Source: Paracoccaceae bacterium
Lineage (GTDB): Bacteria > Pseudomonadota > Alphaproteobacteria > Rhodobacterales > Rhodobacteraceae
DNA length: 64,000 nucleotides
Assembly (NCBI GenBank): GCA_018223125.1
Contig: JAAEZA010000007.1
Span: 1 to 64,000 of the forward strand
Direction of reading: 5' to 3'
Numbering within the stretch: position 1 is the first letter of the stretch; each line of letters begins with the position of its first letter. Shown here piece after piece: positions 25,498 through 34,121 of the stretch. Below the pieces are notes generated by a model. It had not been told where the DNA came from, did not search any database, and saw nothing but the letters and a program-made list of their open reading frames with translations. The translations under genes and the position numbers were made by a program.

Positions 25498-25532
25498 ACG
25501 GGCACCAGCGAGAGAGCTGCGCCGGTGCCCGT
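25498..25532 (-). terminator. Hairpin after the DUF411 gene
   Basis: Arms 25498-25510 and 25520-25532 give a 13-bp stem with one G-T pair (core ACGGGCACC/GGTGCCCGT) and a 9-base loop, six bases past the DUF411 stop. The following bases on the minus strand are only mildly T-rich. It separates the copper-type genes from gapdh-arsJ. Confidence 0.5.
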
Positions 25533-25537
25533 GGGGA

Positions 25538-26017
25538 TCAATCGATGGCGTAAACCTGCGGGGCGCTGCCGGACTTCATGCTGTAGACAGCCAAGGGTTC
25601 CTGCTTGCCCCCGCCCATCCCCGGAGATCCTTGTGGCATACCGGGCAGCGAAATAGCAGCGATATCCGGCTTTTCTGCCAGCATCTTTTCGATCACGCTT
25701 ACCGGAACGTGCCCGCTGACTGCATAATCTCCGATCAGGGCAGTGTGGCAGCCTTGCAAACCCTTTGCCACGCCAGCCTTGCGGTTGATCCCGCTCAGGT
25801 CGTGGGTGGGAATGATCTCTACATCAAACCCGTGCTCTCGCAAATATTCCCCGTGAACTTCGCAACATCCACAGGACGGGTCTTTGTAGAGTTTGACTTC
25901 CTGAGCAGAGACAGCAGCAGGCCCGCTGCCAAGGGATACAGCCGCAAAAACTGCGAGCGCTGCAGCCGCTGTTCCGAACGCGGCCAGTTTACGGGGCTTG
26001 TTTAACTTTATGGTCAT
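25538..26017 (-). CDS. DUF411 metal-binding-type periplasmic protein
   Basis: 159 aa. Signal-peptide-like N-terminus (residues about 10-38, ending AAVSAQE), then the DUF411 core: KLYKDPSCGCCEVHGEYL with the CGCC motif, KGLQGCHTALIGDYAVSGHV, and a Gly/Met-rich tail GMPQGSPGMGGGKQE. Such proteins occur in copper and silver resistance clusters and are thought to bind metal or serve as thioredoxin-like factors. AAGGAAAC precedes the ATG. Upstream on the same strand are remnants of a multicopper oxidase and a cytochrome c, its usual partners. Confidence 0.85.
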   Translation of the reverse strand: MTIKLNKPRKLAAFGTAAAALAVFAAVSLGSGPAAVSAQEVKLYKDPSCGCCEVHGEYLREHGFDVEIIPTHDLSGINRKAGVAKGLQGCHTALIGDYAVSGHVPVSVIEKMLAEKPDIAAISLPGMPQGSPGMGGGKQEPLAVYSMKSGSAPQVYAID

Positions 26018-26085
26018 TTGAGTGTTTCCTTCGGTTCTGCCGGATTTTCCGGCTGTTGTTGTGTTCGGACGGATTGAAAACGGGG

Positions 26086-26666
26086 CTAGGCCTGTGGTGT
26101 GACGCGGATTACGCCCATCATGCTGCCGTTGAAGAGGATTTCATGTCGCGTCGACGCTTCCAGGTCCGGCTCGGGCAAGGGGGTGGGCGCCAAAGTCCAG
26201 ACCGAAGATCCGCGCATTCGCGGCGTTGATCAGCCTCAGACGGATGCGTTCACCGGATTTAAAGGCCATCTGGTCCGGCATCAGGCACATCAAATTCATA
26301 AAGAAATGTTTCTCCTGCCCGTATCGCGTTTTGGGTCAGATCCGGCACGCCATCCATAGCGTTAGGCGTGCGAATACCATGCCAGTGGATCGTAGTGTCT
26401 TCAGGCAGATTGTTGTGGGCTTCGATGCGTAACTTCTCGCCCTGGCGGATACGGATTTCCGCACCCGGTACCGAGCCGTTAGTTTGCCAGACCTGTGTCA
26501 GTCCGAATGGCGCAGGGCGAAGCGCGGCGTGACCGGTACCTGCGCACAGTTTGATAGGGGTGTTAACGGGTGCGGGCGTGTTCGCCGCGCCGATTTGTGT
26601 AGAAGCAGCCAGTGCCGCACCGCAGGCAAGAAACTGCAGCCGGTTTAGGAATGGGATTTTGAACAT
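26086..26666 (-). pseudogene. Multicopper oxidase, decayed by two internal deletions
   Basis: An intact start region (signal peptide MFKIPFLNRLQFLACGAALA; cupredoxin-1 with the copper motif TTIHWHGIRTPNAMDGVPDL) runs 135 codons to a premature stop at 26259. Remnants of the same enzyme continue in other frames: GERIRLRLINAANARIFGLD just after the stop (about 26177-26270), then PLPEPDLEASTRHEILFNG to a natural-looking stop at 26086-26088. Each join shifts the frame by +1. The HPH copper motif region and most of the C-terminal cupredoxin domain, including the HCH type-1 site, are missing. A normal member is about 450 aa. The product cannot be a working oxidase. AAGGACG before the start suggests the gene was expressed until recently. 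Confidence 0.8.
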
Positions 26667-26707
26667 TTGGTCGTCCTTAAACTGTCGGGGGGGGCGCGGC
26701 TTCAGGC

Positions 26708-26914
26708 TTAAAGCCGCGCGAGGGGGCCACCCGATGGGATGGCAGCGTCAGGTTCAAAGAAGTTGTTTCGGGGGGAAAGGATCTGGCGGGGCGGCCATGC
26801 GGGATGACAGCCAATACAGGCTGCGCCGGGCGCAGATGCGCGCAACTCCGTCGGGGCTGAAAAGGCCGTCAAGGCAAGTACAAGGCCGAGTATGAGGCAG
26901 ATCACTGGTTTCAT
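26708..26914 (-). pseudogene. Probable cytochrome c fragment
   Basis: A 68-codon frame with a signal-like N-terminus (MKPVICLILGLVLALTAFS) and one heme-attachment motif CIGCH at residues 34-38. It then continues for only 30 residues without an axial Met region, so no complete cytochrome fold is present. It lies 42 bases upstream of the broken multicopper oxidase and is probably a remnant of the same electron-transfer pair. It could instead be a chance frame; the CxxCH after a signal sequence is the main argument. Confidence 0.4.
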
Positions 26915-27057
26915 GGGAGTGATGTGGTGGCTTCCAGTGGGGGAGGGTCAAGGTGGTGAGATGAAATTTTCCTCTTTGCGCAGGGGGATTTTGTCGCAGA
27001 GCGGCGCGCGCGGCTGCCAGCACTGCAGTCCAGTGGCTGGAGTCGACGGTCGAAGGG

Positions 27058-27086
27058 TTGACAGCTAGGCATAAATTAATTAACAA
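27058..27086 (+). promoter_or_regulatory. Candidate promoter of the hpa operon
   Basis: TTGACA (27058-27063), then 17 bases, then TAACAA (27081-27086); a perfect -35 with a poor -10. The region 27070-27107 is very AT-rich against the background and holds TTAATTAA and repeated CATTAA/TTAACG units that could bind a MarR-type (HpaR-like) regulator. No such regulator gene is in this operon. The rest of 26915-27057 shows nothing clear. Confidence 0.35.
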
Positions 27087-27114
27087 CGCAATCATTAACG
27101 CATTAAGGACAGAC

Positions 27115-27504
27115 ATGCCCCATTTTCATATAGAGTACTCCGGTAACCTGGAAGGCGTCGTTGATATGGGCGCTCTTTGCGAAGCGATCCGTGCCGCTGC
27201 CGCGCAAATCGAGACATTCCCGATGGCAGGTATTCGTGTGCGGGCCACCCGCGTTGACCACTACGCGATTGCGGACGGGAATGCCAAACACGGGTTTGTC
27301 GATCTTTCCGTGCGCCTTCGGGAAGGGCGCGCACCGGAGGTGAAACAGGACGCAATTGCGCAAATTTTCGAGGCGATGAAGGATTTCCTTGTCCCCGTGA
27401 TGGCCACCCGTTCCATCGCCCTTTCCGCCGAGATGCGCGACATTGATGCTGCGCTTTCCCCCAAATGCGGAACCATCCGCGACCATCTGACCGCAGCCGA
27501 CTGA
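27115..27504 (+). CDS. hpaF: 5-carboxymethyl-2-hydroxymuconate delta-isomerase
   Basis: 129 aa from the ATG at 27115 (AAGGAC upstream), giving MPHFHIEYSGNLEG. Pro at position 2 becomes the N-terminal catalytic base after Met removal, which fixes the start; a longer frame from 27058 would bury it. It isomerises 5-carboxymethyl-2-hydroxymuconate in homoprotocatechuate degradation. First gene of hpaF-E-D-G-H-I. Its position before the dehydrogenase differs from the enterobacterial order. Confidence 0.92.
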   Translation: MPHFHIEYSGNLEGVVDMGALCEAIRAAAAQIETFPMAGIRVRATRVDHYAIADGNAKHGFVDLSVRLREGRAPEVKQDAIAQIFEAMKDFLVPVMATRSIALSAEMRDIDAALSPKCGTIRDHLTAAD

Positions 27505-27514
27505 AGGAGCTGAC

Positions 27515-29026
27515 ATGAGCGTGCTTGAAGACAATATCCGGAAACTTGACGGCTATCTGAACCGCTTCCGCGATGGTGGTATTGCCAACCGGATTGCCGG
27601 TCAGGACACTGCTGGAAGTGGCGGCGTGTTCCAGTCCACCTCTCCCGTGGACAAAAGCGTGATCTGTGACGTGGCCCATGGTACCAGTGAGGATATAGAT
27701 AAAGCGGCTAATGCGGCCCACGATGCCTTTGCTGCGTGGCGCGACCTGCCTGCACTGGAGCGCAAGAAGATCCTGATCCGCATTGCCGAAGGGATTGAGG
27801 CGCGGGCCGAGGAAATCGCGCTGTGCGAATGTTGGGATACGGGGCAGGCCTATAAATTCATGTCCAAGGCCGCCCTGCGCGGGGCGGAAAACTTCCGCTA
27901 TTTTGCCGATCAGGTGGTGCAGGCGCGGGACGGGCAACACCTGAAATCCCCGACGTTGATGAACATCACCACGCGTGTGCCGATCGGGCCTGTCGGGGTG
28001 ATTACCCCTTGGAATACGCCCTTTATGCTATCCACATGGAAGATTGCACCGGCATTGGCGGCAGGCTGTACGGTGGTGCATAAACCGGCCGAAGCGTCAC
28101 CGCTGACGGCACGACTGCTGGTGGAAATCGCAGAAGAAGCGGGTCTGCCCGCGGGTGTTCTGAACACGGTCAATGGTTTTGGCGAGGATGCGGGCAAGGC
28201 CTTGTGCGAACACCCCAAAATCAAGGCGATTGCCTTTGTGGGCGAAAGCCGCACCGGAAGCCTGATCACCAAACAGGGGGCGGATACGCTCAAGCGCAAC
28301 CATCTGGAACTGGGCGGCAAGAACCCTGTAATCGTGTTTGACGATGCGGATCTGGACCGCGCGCTCGATGCGGCCATTTTCATGATCTACTCGATCAACG
28401 GCGAACGCTGCACGTCCTCCTCTCGTCTGCTTGTTCAGGACACCATCCGCGAAGAGTTCGAAACAAAGCTGATCGAACGGGTGAACCGGATCAAGGTTGG
28501 CCATCCGCTGGACCCAACAACAGAAATCGGGCCTCTGGTGACGGAGGAACATTTCAACAAGGTCACCAGCTATTTTGACATCGCCAAACAGGACGGCGCG
28601 ACCGTTGCCGCAGGTGGAGAGGTTGTGGGCGATGAGGGCTATTTCGTGCGTCCGACCCTGTTCACCGATGCGGATAACCAAATGCGGATTTCGCAAGAGG
28701 AAATTTTTGGTCCTGTCCTGACCTCCATTGCGTTCCGCACGGAAGAAGAAGCCCTGCAAATCGCCAATGACATTCCTTACGGGCTGACAGGCTATGTCTG
28801 GACCAACGATCTGACCCGTGCGCTGCGCTTTACCGACAGGCTGGAGGCGGGCATGATCTGGGTGAACTCGGAAAACGTGCGCCACCTGCCAACCCCGTTT
28901 GGTGGCGTAAAGGCCAGCGGCATCGGGCGTGATGGCGGCGACTGGTCGTTCGAATTCTACATGGAACAAAAGCACATCGGTTTCGCCACCGGACAGCACA
29001 AAATTACCAAACTGGGAGCAAACTGA
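27515..29026 (+). CDS. hpaE: 5-carboxymethyl-2-hydroxymuconate semialdehyde dehydrogenase
   Basis: 503 aa, NAD-dependent aldehyde dehydrogenase family. Seen: GVITPWNTPFMLSTWKIAPA (cofactor region), HLELGGKNPVIVFDDADLDR (general-base Glu), and the catalytic Cys in INGERCTSSSRL. It oxidises the ring-cleavage product of HpaD to the diacid. AAGGAGC precedes the ATG and the stop overlaps hpaD as TGATG. ALDH specificity alone would be ambiguous, but its place between hpaF and hpaD is decisive. Confidence 0.95.
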   Translation: MSVLEDNIRKLDGYLNRFRDGGIANRIAGQDTAGSGGVFQSTSPVDKSVICDVAHGTSEDIDKAANAAHDAFAAWRDLPALERKKILIRIAEGIEARAEEIALCECWDTGQAYKFMSKAALRGAENFRYFADQVVQARDGQHLKSPTLMNITTRVPIGPVGVITPWNTPFMLSTWKIAPALAAGCTVVHKPAEASPLTARLLVEIAEEAGLPAGVLNTVNGFGEDAGKALCEHPKIKAIAFVGESRTGSLITKQGADTLKRNHLELGGKNPVIVFDDADLDRALDAAIFMIYSINGERCTSSSRLLVQDTIREEFETKLIERVNRIKVGHPLDPTTEIGPLVTEEHFNKVTSYFDIAKQDGATVAAGGEVVGDEGYFVRPTLFTDADNQMRISQEEIFGPVLTSIAFRTEEEALQIANDIPYGLTGYVWTNDLTRALRFTDRLEAGMIWVNSENVRHLPTPFGGVKASGIGRDGGDWSFEFYMEQKHIGFATGQHKITKLGAN

Positions 29027-30009
29027 TGCCTGTACCTGCACCAAATCTCTACCCCGATTTCAACACCATCCGTCTGTCCCACGCCTGTCTGAATGTGAAG
29101 GATCTGGCGGCATCCAAGACCTTTTACACCGAAATCCTCGGCCTTCAGGTGACGGATGAAAGCGACACCCATGTCTACCTGCGTGCGATGGAAGAACGGG
29201 GGCATCACTGCATTATCCTGCAAAAATCCGACCAGCCCGGCACGGTCGAAGTGATGGGATTCAAAACCTTTGACGAAGACGATCTCGACAAGGCAGAAAC
29301 CTACTTCAAGGCGAAAGGTCGCCCGACCGGATGGGTGAAGCGCCCCTATCAGGGCCGTACCTTGCTGACCTCTGACAACATCGGCATCCCGCTGGAGTTT
29401 TACCACAAGATGAACCGTCTGGAGCCGATCCACCAGAAATACGCGCTTTATCGCGGGGTGAAGCCGCTGCGCATCGATCATTTCAACTGCTTCTCGCCGG
29501 ATGTGGACGCATCGGTTGCGTTTTACAATGATTTCGGCTTCCGCGTGACCGAATATACCGAGGACAATGAGAGCAAAAAGCTCTGGGCGGCATGGATGCA
29601 CCGCAAGGGGGGTGTGCATGATATGGCCTTCACCAATGGCACAGGCCCGCGCATGCACCATGTTGCCTTCTGGGTTCCGACACCGCTGAATATCATCGAC
29701 CTGCTCGACCTGATGGCGACCACGGGGTATGTGGACAACATCGAACGGGGGCCGGGGCGGCACGGTATCTCGAACGCTTTCTTCCTTTATATTCTTGACC
29801 CTGACGGGCACCGGATCGAAATCTATTGTTCGGATTACCAGACGGTCGATCCTGATATGGAGCCGATCAAATGGGATCTCAAAGACCCGCAGCGCCAGAC
29901 GCTTTGGGGGGCTGCCGCACCGCGCAGCTGGTTTGAGCATGGCACGAATTTCGTCGGCGCCGACACGCGCGACTCCGAGATCCAAGCCAGCCCGATCATC
30001 GCGCCATAA
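29026..30009 (+). CDS. hpaD: 3,4-dihydroxyphenylacetate 2,3-dioxygenase (homoprotocatechuate extradiol dioxygenase)
   Basis: 327 aa, two-domain type I extradiol dioxygenase. The Fe/Mn ligands are in the second domain: PLRIDHFNCFSPDVD (His), GPRMHHVAFWVPTP (His) and GHRIEIYCSDYQ (Glu). The N-terminal domain RLSHACLNVKDLAASKTFY is the vestigial copy. The C-terminal QTLWGAAAPRSWFEHGTNF closes the active site in this subfamily. It cleaves homoprotocatechuate next to the hydroxyls. Translationally coupled to hpaE. Confidence 0.95.
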   Translation: MPVPAPNLYPDFNTIRLSHACLNVKDLAASKTFYTEILGLQVTDESDTHVYLRAMEERGHHCIILQKSDQPGTVEVMGFKTFDEDDLDKAETYFKAKGRPTGWVKRPYQGRTLLTSDNIGIPLEFYHKMNRLEPIHQKYALYRGVKPLRIDHFNCFSPDVDASVAFYNDFGFRVTEYTEDNESKKLWAAWMHRKGGVHDMAFTNGTGPRMHHVAFWVPTPLNIIDLLDLMATTGYVDNIERGPGRHGISNAFFLYILDPDGHRIEIYCSDYQTVDPDMEPIKWDLKDPQRQTLWGAAAPRSWFEHGTNFVGADTRDSEIQASPIIAP

Positions 30010-30020
30010 GGAATAACATC

Positions 30021-30875
30021 ATGCGTTTTGCAACCTACTCTGCCGCTGGCGGGACATATTACGGTGCGGTTACAGATGACGGGATGATCCCGCTGGACGG
30101 GGATTTTCCCCAATGGCCAACCCTATTGGATGCGGTGAAGGCAGGCGGACTGCCCGACCTTGAAAAAGCCGCTGCCGAAAAAACGGCGACCCACACTGAC
30201 TACCGGTTCGAAATGGTGCTGCCCAATGCGCCGCGTATCCTCTGCGTCGGGGTGAACTTCCCCGACCGGAACGCGGAATATAAAGACGGATCAGAGCAGC
30301 CGAAATACATGTCCCTGTTTCCCCGTTTTGCCAGCGGTTTCACAGGCCATGACCGCCCGCTGATCCGCCCGCCAGAAAGCCCGCAGCTTGATTATGAAGG
30401 CGAGGTGGCCATCGTGATCGGCAAAGCGGGGCGGCGGATTGCACAGGCCGATGCCTATGATCATATTGCCGCGCTGACGATCTGTAATGAAGGCACCATC
30501 CGCGATTGGGTGCGCCACGCGAAATTCAACGTGACGCAAGGCAAGAACTGGGACAACTCCGGTGCCATCGGGCCGTGGCTGGTGCCGTTCACCGATGCGG
30601 CGCAACTGGATGACGCCCGCATCATTACCCGCGTTAACGGTGAGGTGCGTCAGGACGATGTGCTGTCCCGCATGATGCACCCGATCCGGCGCGAAATCGA
30701 ATATATCTCCACTTTCATGACATTGCAGCCCGGCGATATTATTGTCACCGGAACGCCGACGGGCTCCGGCGCACGGCTCGACCCGCCGCAATACCTGAAA
30801 CCCGGGGACGTGGTAGAGGTGGAGGTGAACACCATCGGCACCCTGCGCAACACGATTGAGGACGAAGCGGTATGA
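30021..30875 (+). CDS. hpaG: Fumarylacetoacetate hydrolase-family protein, 5-oxopent-3-ene-1,2,5-tricarboxylate decarboxylase/isomerase
   Basis: 284 aa, a single FAH domain with metal ligands in LDYEGEVAIVIGKAGRRI and the NEGTIRDWV, KNWDNSGAIGPWLV and GDIIVTGTPTGSGARLDPP motifs. In E. coli HpaG carries two such domains (about 430 aa) that decarboxylate and isomerise; only one is present here. One domain may do both steps, or the second enzyme lies elsewhere. It starts 12 bases after hpaD and overlaps hpaH by ATGA. Confidence 0.87.
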   Translation: MRFATYSAAGGTYYGAVTDDGMIPLDGDFPQWPTLLDAVKAGGLPDLEKAAAEKTATHTDYRFEMVLPNAPRILCVGVNFPDRNAEYKDGSEQPKYMSLFPRFASGFTGHDRPLIRPPESPQLDYEGEVAIVIGKAGRRIAQADAYDHIAALTICNEGTIRDWVRHAKFNVTQGKNWDNSGAIGPWLVPFTDAAQLDDARIITRVNGEVRQDDVLSRMMHPIRREIEYISTFMTLQPGDIIVTGTPTGSGARLDPPQYLKPGDVVEVEVNTIGTLRNTIEDEAV

Positions 30876-31672
30876 CTCCCGAAGATCACGCAAAAGCAGC
30901 GGCTGATCTGTTGCAGGCCGAAGCGACAGGTCAACAGATTGGCCTGCTGACCAAAGCCTTTCCCGAAATGGGCATGGACGACGCCTATGCCATCCAGAAC
31001 GCGATTTATCGCGCCAAGCTAAAGCAGGGGCGTACGGTCGTCGGCTGGAAAATCGGTCTGACATCGAAAGCGATGCAATCCGCGTTGAACATCGACATTC
31101 CAGACAGCGGAATCCTGTTCGACGATATGGTGTTTGCGGACGGCGCAACAGTGACAAAGGGCCGGTTTATCCAGCCGCGCATCGAAACGGAAATTGCCTT
31201 TGTCCTGAACACCGCAATCGGTGGCGTGGATATAAGCCGCGATGATGTGCTGGCGGCAACCGATTATGTTGCCCCCGCGCTGGAAATCCTTGATACGCGC
31301 ATTCTGCGGGCGGACCCTGAAACCGGACAGACCCGTAAGGTGTTCGACACCATCAGCGATAATGCCGCCAACGCGGGTGTTGTGCTGGGGGCGCAGCGGC
31401 ACAAAGTAGACGCTTTTGATCTGCGCTGGGTCGGGGCGATCACCTCGCGCAATGCAGAGGTAGAGGAAACCGGCCTCGGCGCAGGGGTTCTTAACGATCC
31501 GGTGGAAAGCGTTGTCTGGCTGGCCCGCCGCATGGCGCAATACGGGCAAAGTCTTGAACCGGGCCAGATCATCCTTTCAGGCAGTTTTATCCGACCTGTT
31601 GAATGCCCGTCAGGGTCTCAAATATCCGCCGATTTCGCCGGATTCGGCTCTGTCAGCATCTCATTCGAATAG
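30872..31672 (+). CDS. hpaH: 2-oxo-hepta-3-ene-1,7-dioate hydratase
   Basis: 266 aa, FAH superfamily. Typical: TVVGWKIGLTSKAMQSALNI, PRIETEIAFVLN (metal-binding Glu pair), APALEILDTRI, and LEPGQIILSGSFIRPVEC. It adds water to the diene acid to give 4-hydroxy-2-oxoheptanedioate, the substrate of HpaI. Overlaps hpaG and lies 9 bases before hpaI. Confidence 0.94.
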   Translation: MTPEDHAKAAADLLQAEATGQQIGLLTKAFPEMGMDDAYAIQNAIYRAKLKQGRTVVGWKIGLTSKAMQSALNIDIPDSGILFDDMVFADGATVTKGRFIQPRIETEIAFVLNTAIGGVDISRDDVLAATDYVAPALEILDTRILRADPETGQTRKVFDTISDNAANAGVVLGAQRHKVDAFDLRWVGAITSRNAEVEETGLGAGVLNDPVESVVWLARRMAQYGQSLEPGQIILSGSFIRPVECPSGSQISADFAGFGSVSISFE

Positions 31673-31681
31673 GAAACTCCC

Positions 31682-32461
31682 ATGCCAGCCCCCAAGAACA
31701 CTTTCAAACAGGCCCTGAAAGAGGGCGAACTGCAGCTCGGTTGCTGGCTCGGTCTGGCCGACCCCTATATTGCAGAGATCAGCGCCGGGGCGGGGTTTGA
31801 CTGGCTATTGATAGACGGGGAGCACGCGCCCAACGACCTGCGTTCTATTGTGGCGCAGTTGCAGGTGATTGCGGGGCGACCTGCCCATCCGGTCGTCCGC
31901 CCGCCCGTTGGTGAGGTCTGGATGATCAAGCAGCTGCTGGACGCTGGCGCACAAAGCCTGCTGGTGCCGATGGTGGAAACGGCGGAGCAGGCGCGCGAAC
32001 TTGTGGCCGCTGTGACCTATCCACCCCACGGGCTGCGGGGGGTGGGTTCGGCCCTTGCCCGTGCCTCGGATTTTTCGGGGATCGCGGATTACCTGACCAC
32101 TGCGCGGGAGGAAATTTGCCTGCTTGCACAGGTGGAGAACCAGAAAGGCATGGAGGCGCTGGATGATATTCTGGCGGTTGAGGGACTGGACGGCGTGTTC
32201 ATTGGCCCGTCCGATCTGGCGGCGGATATGGGATATATCGGGCAGGCCGGTGCACCGGCGGTGAAAGAGGCCGTGCTGGATGCCATGAAGCGGATCGTGG
32301 AGTGCGGCAAGGCTGCGGGTATCCTGACACTGGATGCGGAGTTGCAGCAACAGTGCCGTGATCTGGGCGCAACATTCATTGCCACGGAAATAGACGTGAC
32401 CCTGTTTGCGCGGAACATGCGGACAAGTGCGCAAACAGCGGCCAAGCTGCGCAACGGTTAG
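31682..32461 (+). CDS. hpaI: 4-hydroxy-2-oxo-heptane-1,7-dioate aldolase
   Basis: 259 aa, class II HpcH/HpaI aldolase. Catalytic His in [13 protein letters not shown], carboxylate Arg in [11 protein letters not shown], metal ligands Glu in [12 protein letters not shown] and Asp in [14 protein letters not shown]. It splits the final intermediate into pyruvate and succinic semialdehyde. Last gene of the operon; its stop overlaps by four bases the convergent stop of the unknown duplicated protein. The upper-pathway genes hpaB/hpaC are not in the window. Confidence 0.95.
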   Translation: MPAPKNTFKQALKEGELQLGCWLGLADPYIAEISAGAGFDWLLIDGEHAPNDLRSIVAQLQVIAGRPAHPVVRPPVGEVWMIKQLLDAGAQSLLVPMVETAEQARELVAAVTYPPHGLRGVGSALARASDFSGIADYLTTAREEICLLAQVENQKGMEALDDILAVEGLDGVFIGPSDLAADMGYIGQAGAPAVKEAVLDAMKRIVECGKAAGILTLDAELQQQCRDLGATFIATEIDVTLFARNMRTSAQTAAKLRNG

Positions 32462-33249
32462 GCTAACAGGCGGATTGCGTCGCTCAGGGGCATCCCGCGC
32501 TGTATTCCAAGGGCCTCTGCCGTGCGGTTGGTGGCGCTTATAATTCCGGTTTGCAACGCGGAAGCACTGTTGCCGATCTCGCAGGTCTGGCAGTCTAGTG
32601 TCACCGCCGCGATGCTCCGTGTGTCGAGTGCTGGCAGGCGGGACAGGCCGATGTCGTTCTTGCCGATTCCAGCATCCGAAAAGCTGACAAACCGTGCCTC
32701 TGCCTTACAGGCCCGTGCCGGATTGCCCCCGATCAACCCGCCGTGTGATCCTGTCACGATGATGCGGGCTGCATCCTCTGGTGTGATCAGAGAAGCGGAA
32801 TCGACGCTTAACACCTCCAGATCTCCTACGCTGATCAGGGTTCTTGATTCGGGAACAGCGGTCATAATTCCGGTAGGCTCCGGCGCCTTGACGAGGAATG
32901 ACGCCGCGTCTTTTACCGATTGTCCCGGCCTTATCCCCAAAGCCTGCGCAACAGAATTGGCATAAGAGATCACGCCGGTGTCAAAGCTGTCCCGCGCCGA
33001 TCCGATTTCCGCGCTCATACAATCCACAGCACAGCCGGCCATACCCAGATCCGCCAGCGCCCGCACCCCTGCAATACCTGCGTCATGCAGGCCAATACCC
33101 GCATCATTCAGCACAACAGCCCGCAACCCCGCACGCGATGCACAAGCGGCTGCAAACAGTCCGCCGTGCGAACCGCTGATCCCGATCTGCCCCTGCGCAT
33201 TTGCGTCCGCATCGGTGATCGAGTCATAGAATCGAAGCTCTGAAGTCAT
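32458..33249 (-). CDS. Unknown protein made of two repeated halves (GSHGG repeat)
   Basis: 263 aa, not recognised. Two homologous halves are evident by eye. Half 1 (about residues 22-120): [61 protein letters not shown]. Half 2 (about 155-263): [59 protein letters not shown]. Conserved Ser, His, Gly, Asp, Cys and Glu at matching positions look like an active or binding site formed twice. No signal peptide or membrane helix. It is divergent from the IclR operon of thiamine-diphosphate enzymes across 92 bases, so it is probably co-regulated with them. Start taken at ATG 33249, though no ribosome site is obvious. Confidence 0.75.
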   Translation of the reverse strand: MTSELRFYDSITDADANAQGQIGISGSHGGLFAAACASRAGLRAVVLNDAGIGLHDAGIAGVRALADLGMAGCAVDCMSAEIGSARDSFDTGVISYANSVAQALGIRPGQSVKDAASFLVKAPEPTGIMTAVPESRTLISVGDLEVLSVDSASLITPEDAARIIVTGSHGGLIGGNPARACKAEARFVSFSDAGIGKNDIGLSRLPALDTRSIAAVTLDCQTCEIGNSASALQTGIISATNRTAEALGIQRGMPLSDAIRLLA

Positions 33250-33268
33250 GCAGTTAACGATATTTTGT

Positions 33269-33299
33269 TTGACAGCCTGCCGCAATATGTTCCTACTAT
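33269..33299 (+). promoter_or_regulatory. Candidate promoter of the IclR operon
   Basis: TTGACA (33269-33274) and TACTAT (33294-33299) are separated by 19 bases, longer than ideal. It lies 43 bases upstream of the iclR GTG. Confidence 0.35.
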
Positions 33300-33308
33300 C
33301 AAAACAAA

Positions 33309-33327
33309 CATTCCGATAAAAGGAATG
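33309..33327. promoter_or_regulatory. Inverted repeat before iclR (candidate operator)
   Basis: CATTCC-GATAAAA-GGAATG, a perfect 6-bp inverted repeat just downstream of the putative -10 box and 14 bases before the iclR start. The position suits autorepression by the IclR protein. Confidence 0.42.
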
Positions 33328-33341
33328 AGGGAGGAAGCAAA

Positions 33342-34121
33342 GTGACAACGGAAGCGCCGGTAGGCTCGATTGCGCGTGCACGAAATGTTCTTGGTGCTTT
33401 GGCGTCCCAGCCACTCGGGGCGAGCCTGACCGAGATTATGGCGCAGACCGAATTCACCAAGACGACCACGCACCGCGTGCTCGCATCGCTTCAGGCGGTC
33501 AACTACGTCTATCAGGATCCCGACACGCGGAAATATCACCTTGGTCATGCACTGGCCTCCCTTGCGCGGATGGCGAACCGGTCCGATCTGGCAGCACTGG
33601 CCAAGCGCAGCATGCGCCGCATTGCCGATGCCTGCGAAGACACCGTGTTCCTGTCTGCCCCTGAAGGCGCGGCGTCGATCTGTGTCTGCCGCGAGTTGGG
33701 CGCCTTTCCGATCCGCGTCCTGACGCTGGACGCAGGCAGCCGCGTTCCTCTCGGGGTCGGCGCGTCCGGTCAGGCGCTTTATGCGGTGACGGACAAGCCA
33801 AAACGCCGCGCGGCGGCAAAAGCAAATGTCGCGTGGATGGCAGAGTATAATTACACACCGGAAAAAGTCGAAGCTCTGGCCAAGGATTTTCACAAGCGGG
33901 GCTATGCGCTGAACCCGTCCATTCCTGTTCCGGGGATGAGCGCGGTGGGCCTGCCGATTGTCACCAGAAGCGGGCGGATTTGCGCCGCCTTTGGCATCGG
34001 GGCCATTAACGAACGGATGAGCACAGCGCGTATTGAGGGGGAATTGATCCCGTTGCTGCGCCGCGAGGTAGAGGTGCTGTCCGATAAATTTACGATATTG
34101 GATCAGGAGGGGTTGCTTTGA
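33342..34121 (+). CDS. IclR-family transcriptional regulator
   Basis: 259 aa from a GTG with GAGGAAG upstream. Winged helix-turn-helix in the first 70 residues (SLTEIMAQTEFTKTTTHRVL) and the GAF-like IclR effector domain (AGSRVPLGVGASGQALYAV and PVPGMSAVGLPIVTRSG). IclR proteins respond to small aromatic or aliphatic acids. It is the first gene of its own target operon: the stop overlaps the TTG start of the E1-alpha gene. Divergent from the duplicated unknown protein. Confidence 0.92.
   Translation: MTTEAPVGSIARARNVLGALASQPLGASLTEIMAQTEFTKTTTHRVLASLQAVNYVYQDPDTRKYHLGHALASLARMANRSDLAALAKRSMRRIADACEDTVFLSAPEGAASICVCRELGAFPIRVLTLDAGSRVPLGVGASGQALYAVTDKPKRRAAAKANVAWMAEYNYTPEKVEALAKDFHKRGYALNPSIPVPGMSAVGLPIVTRSGRICAAFGIGAINERMSTARIEGELIPLLRREVEVLSDKFTILDQEGLL

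Noticed and set aside
26754-27116. 120-codon minus-strand frame upstream of the cytochrome fragment
   Set aside because: Contains the hpa promoter region and no recognisable motif; the CxxCH frame alongside is the better candidate.
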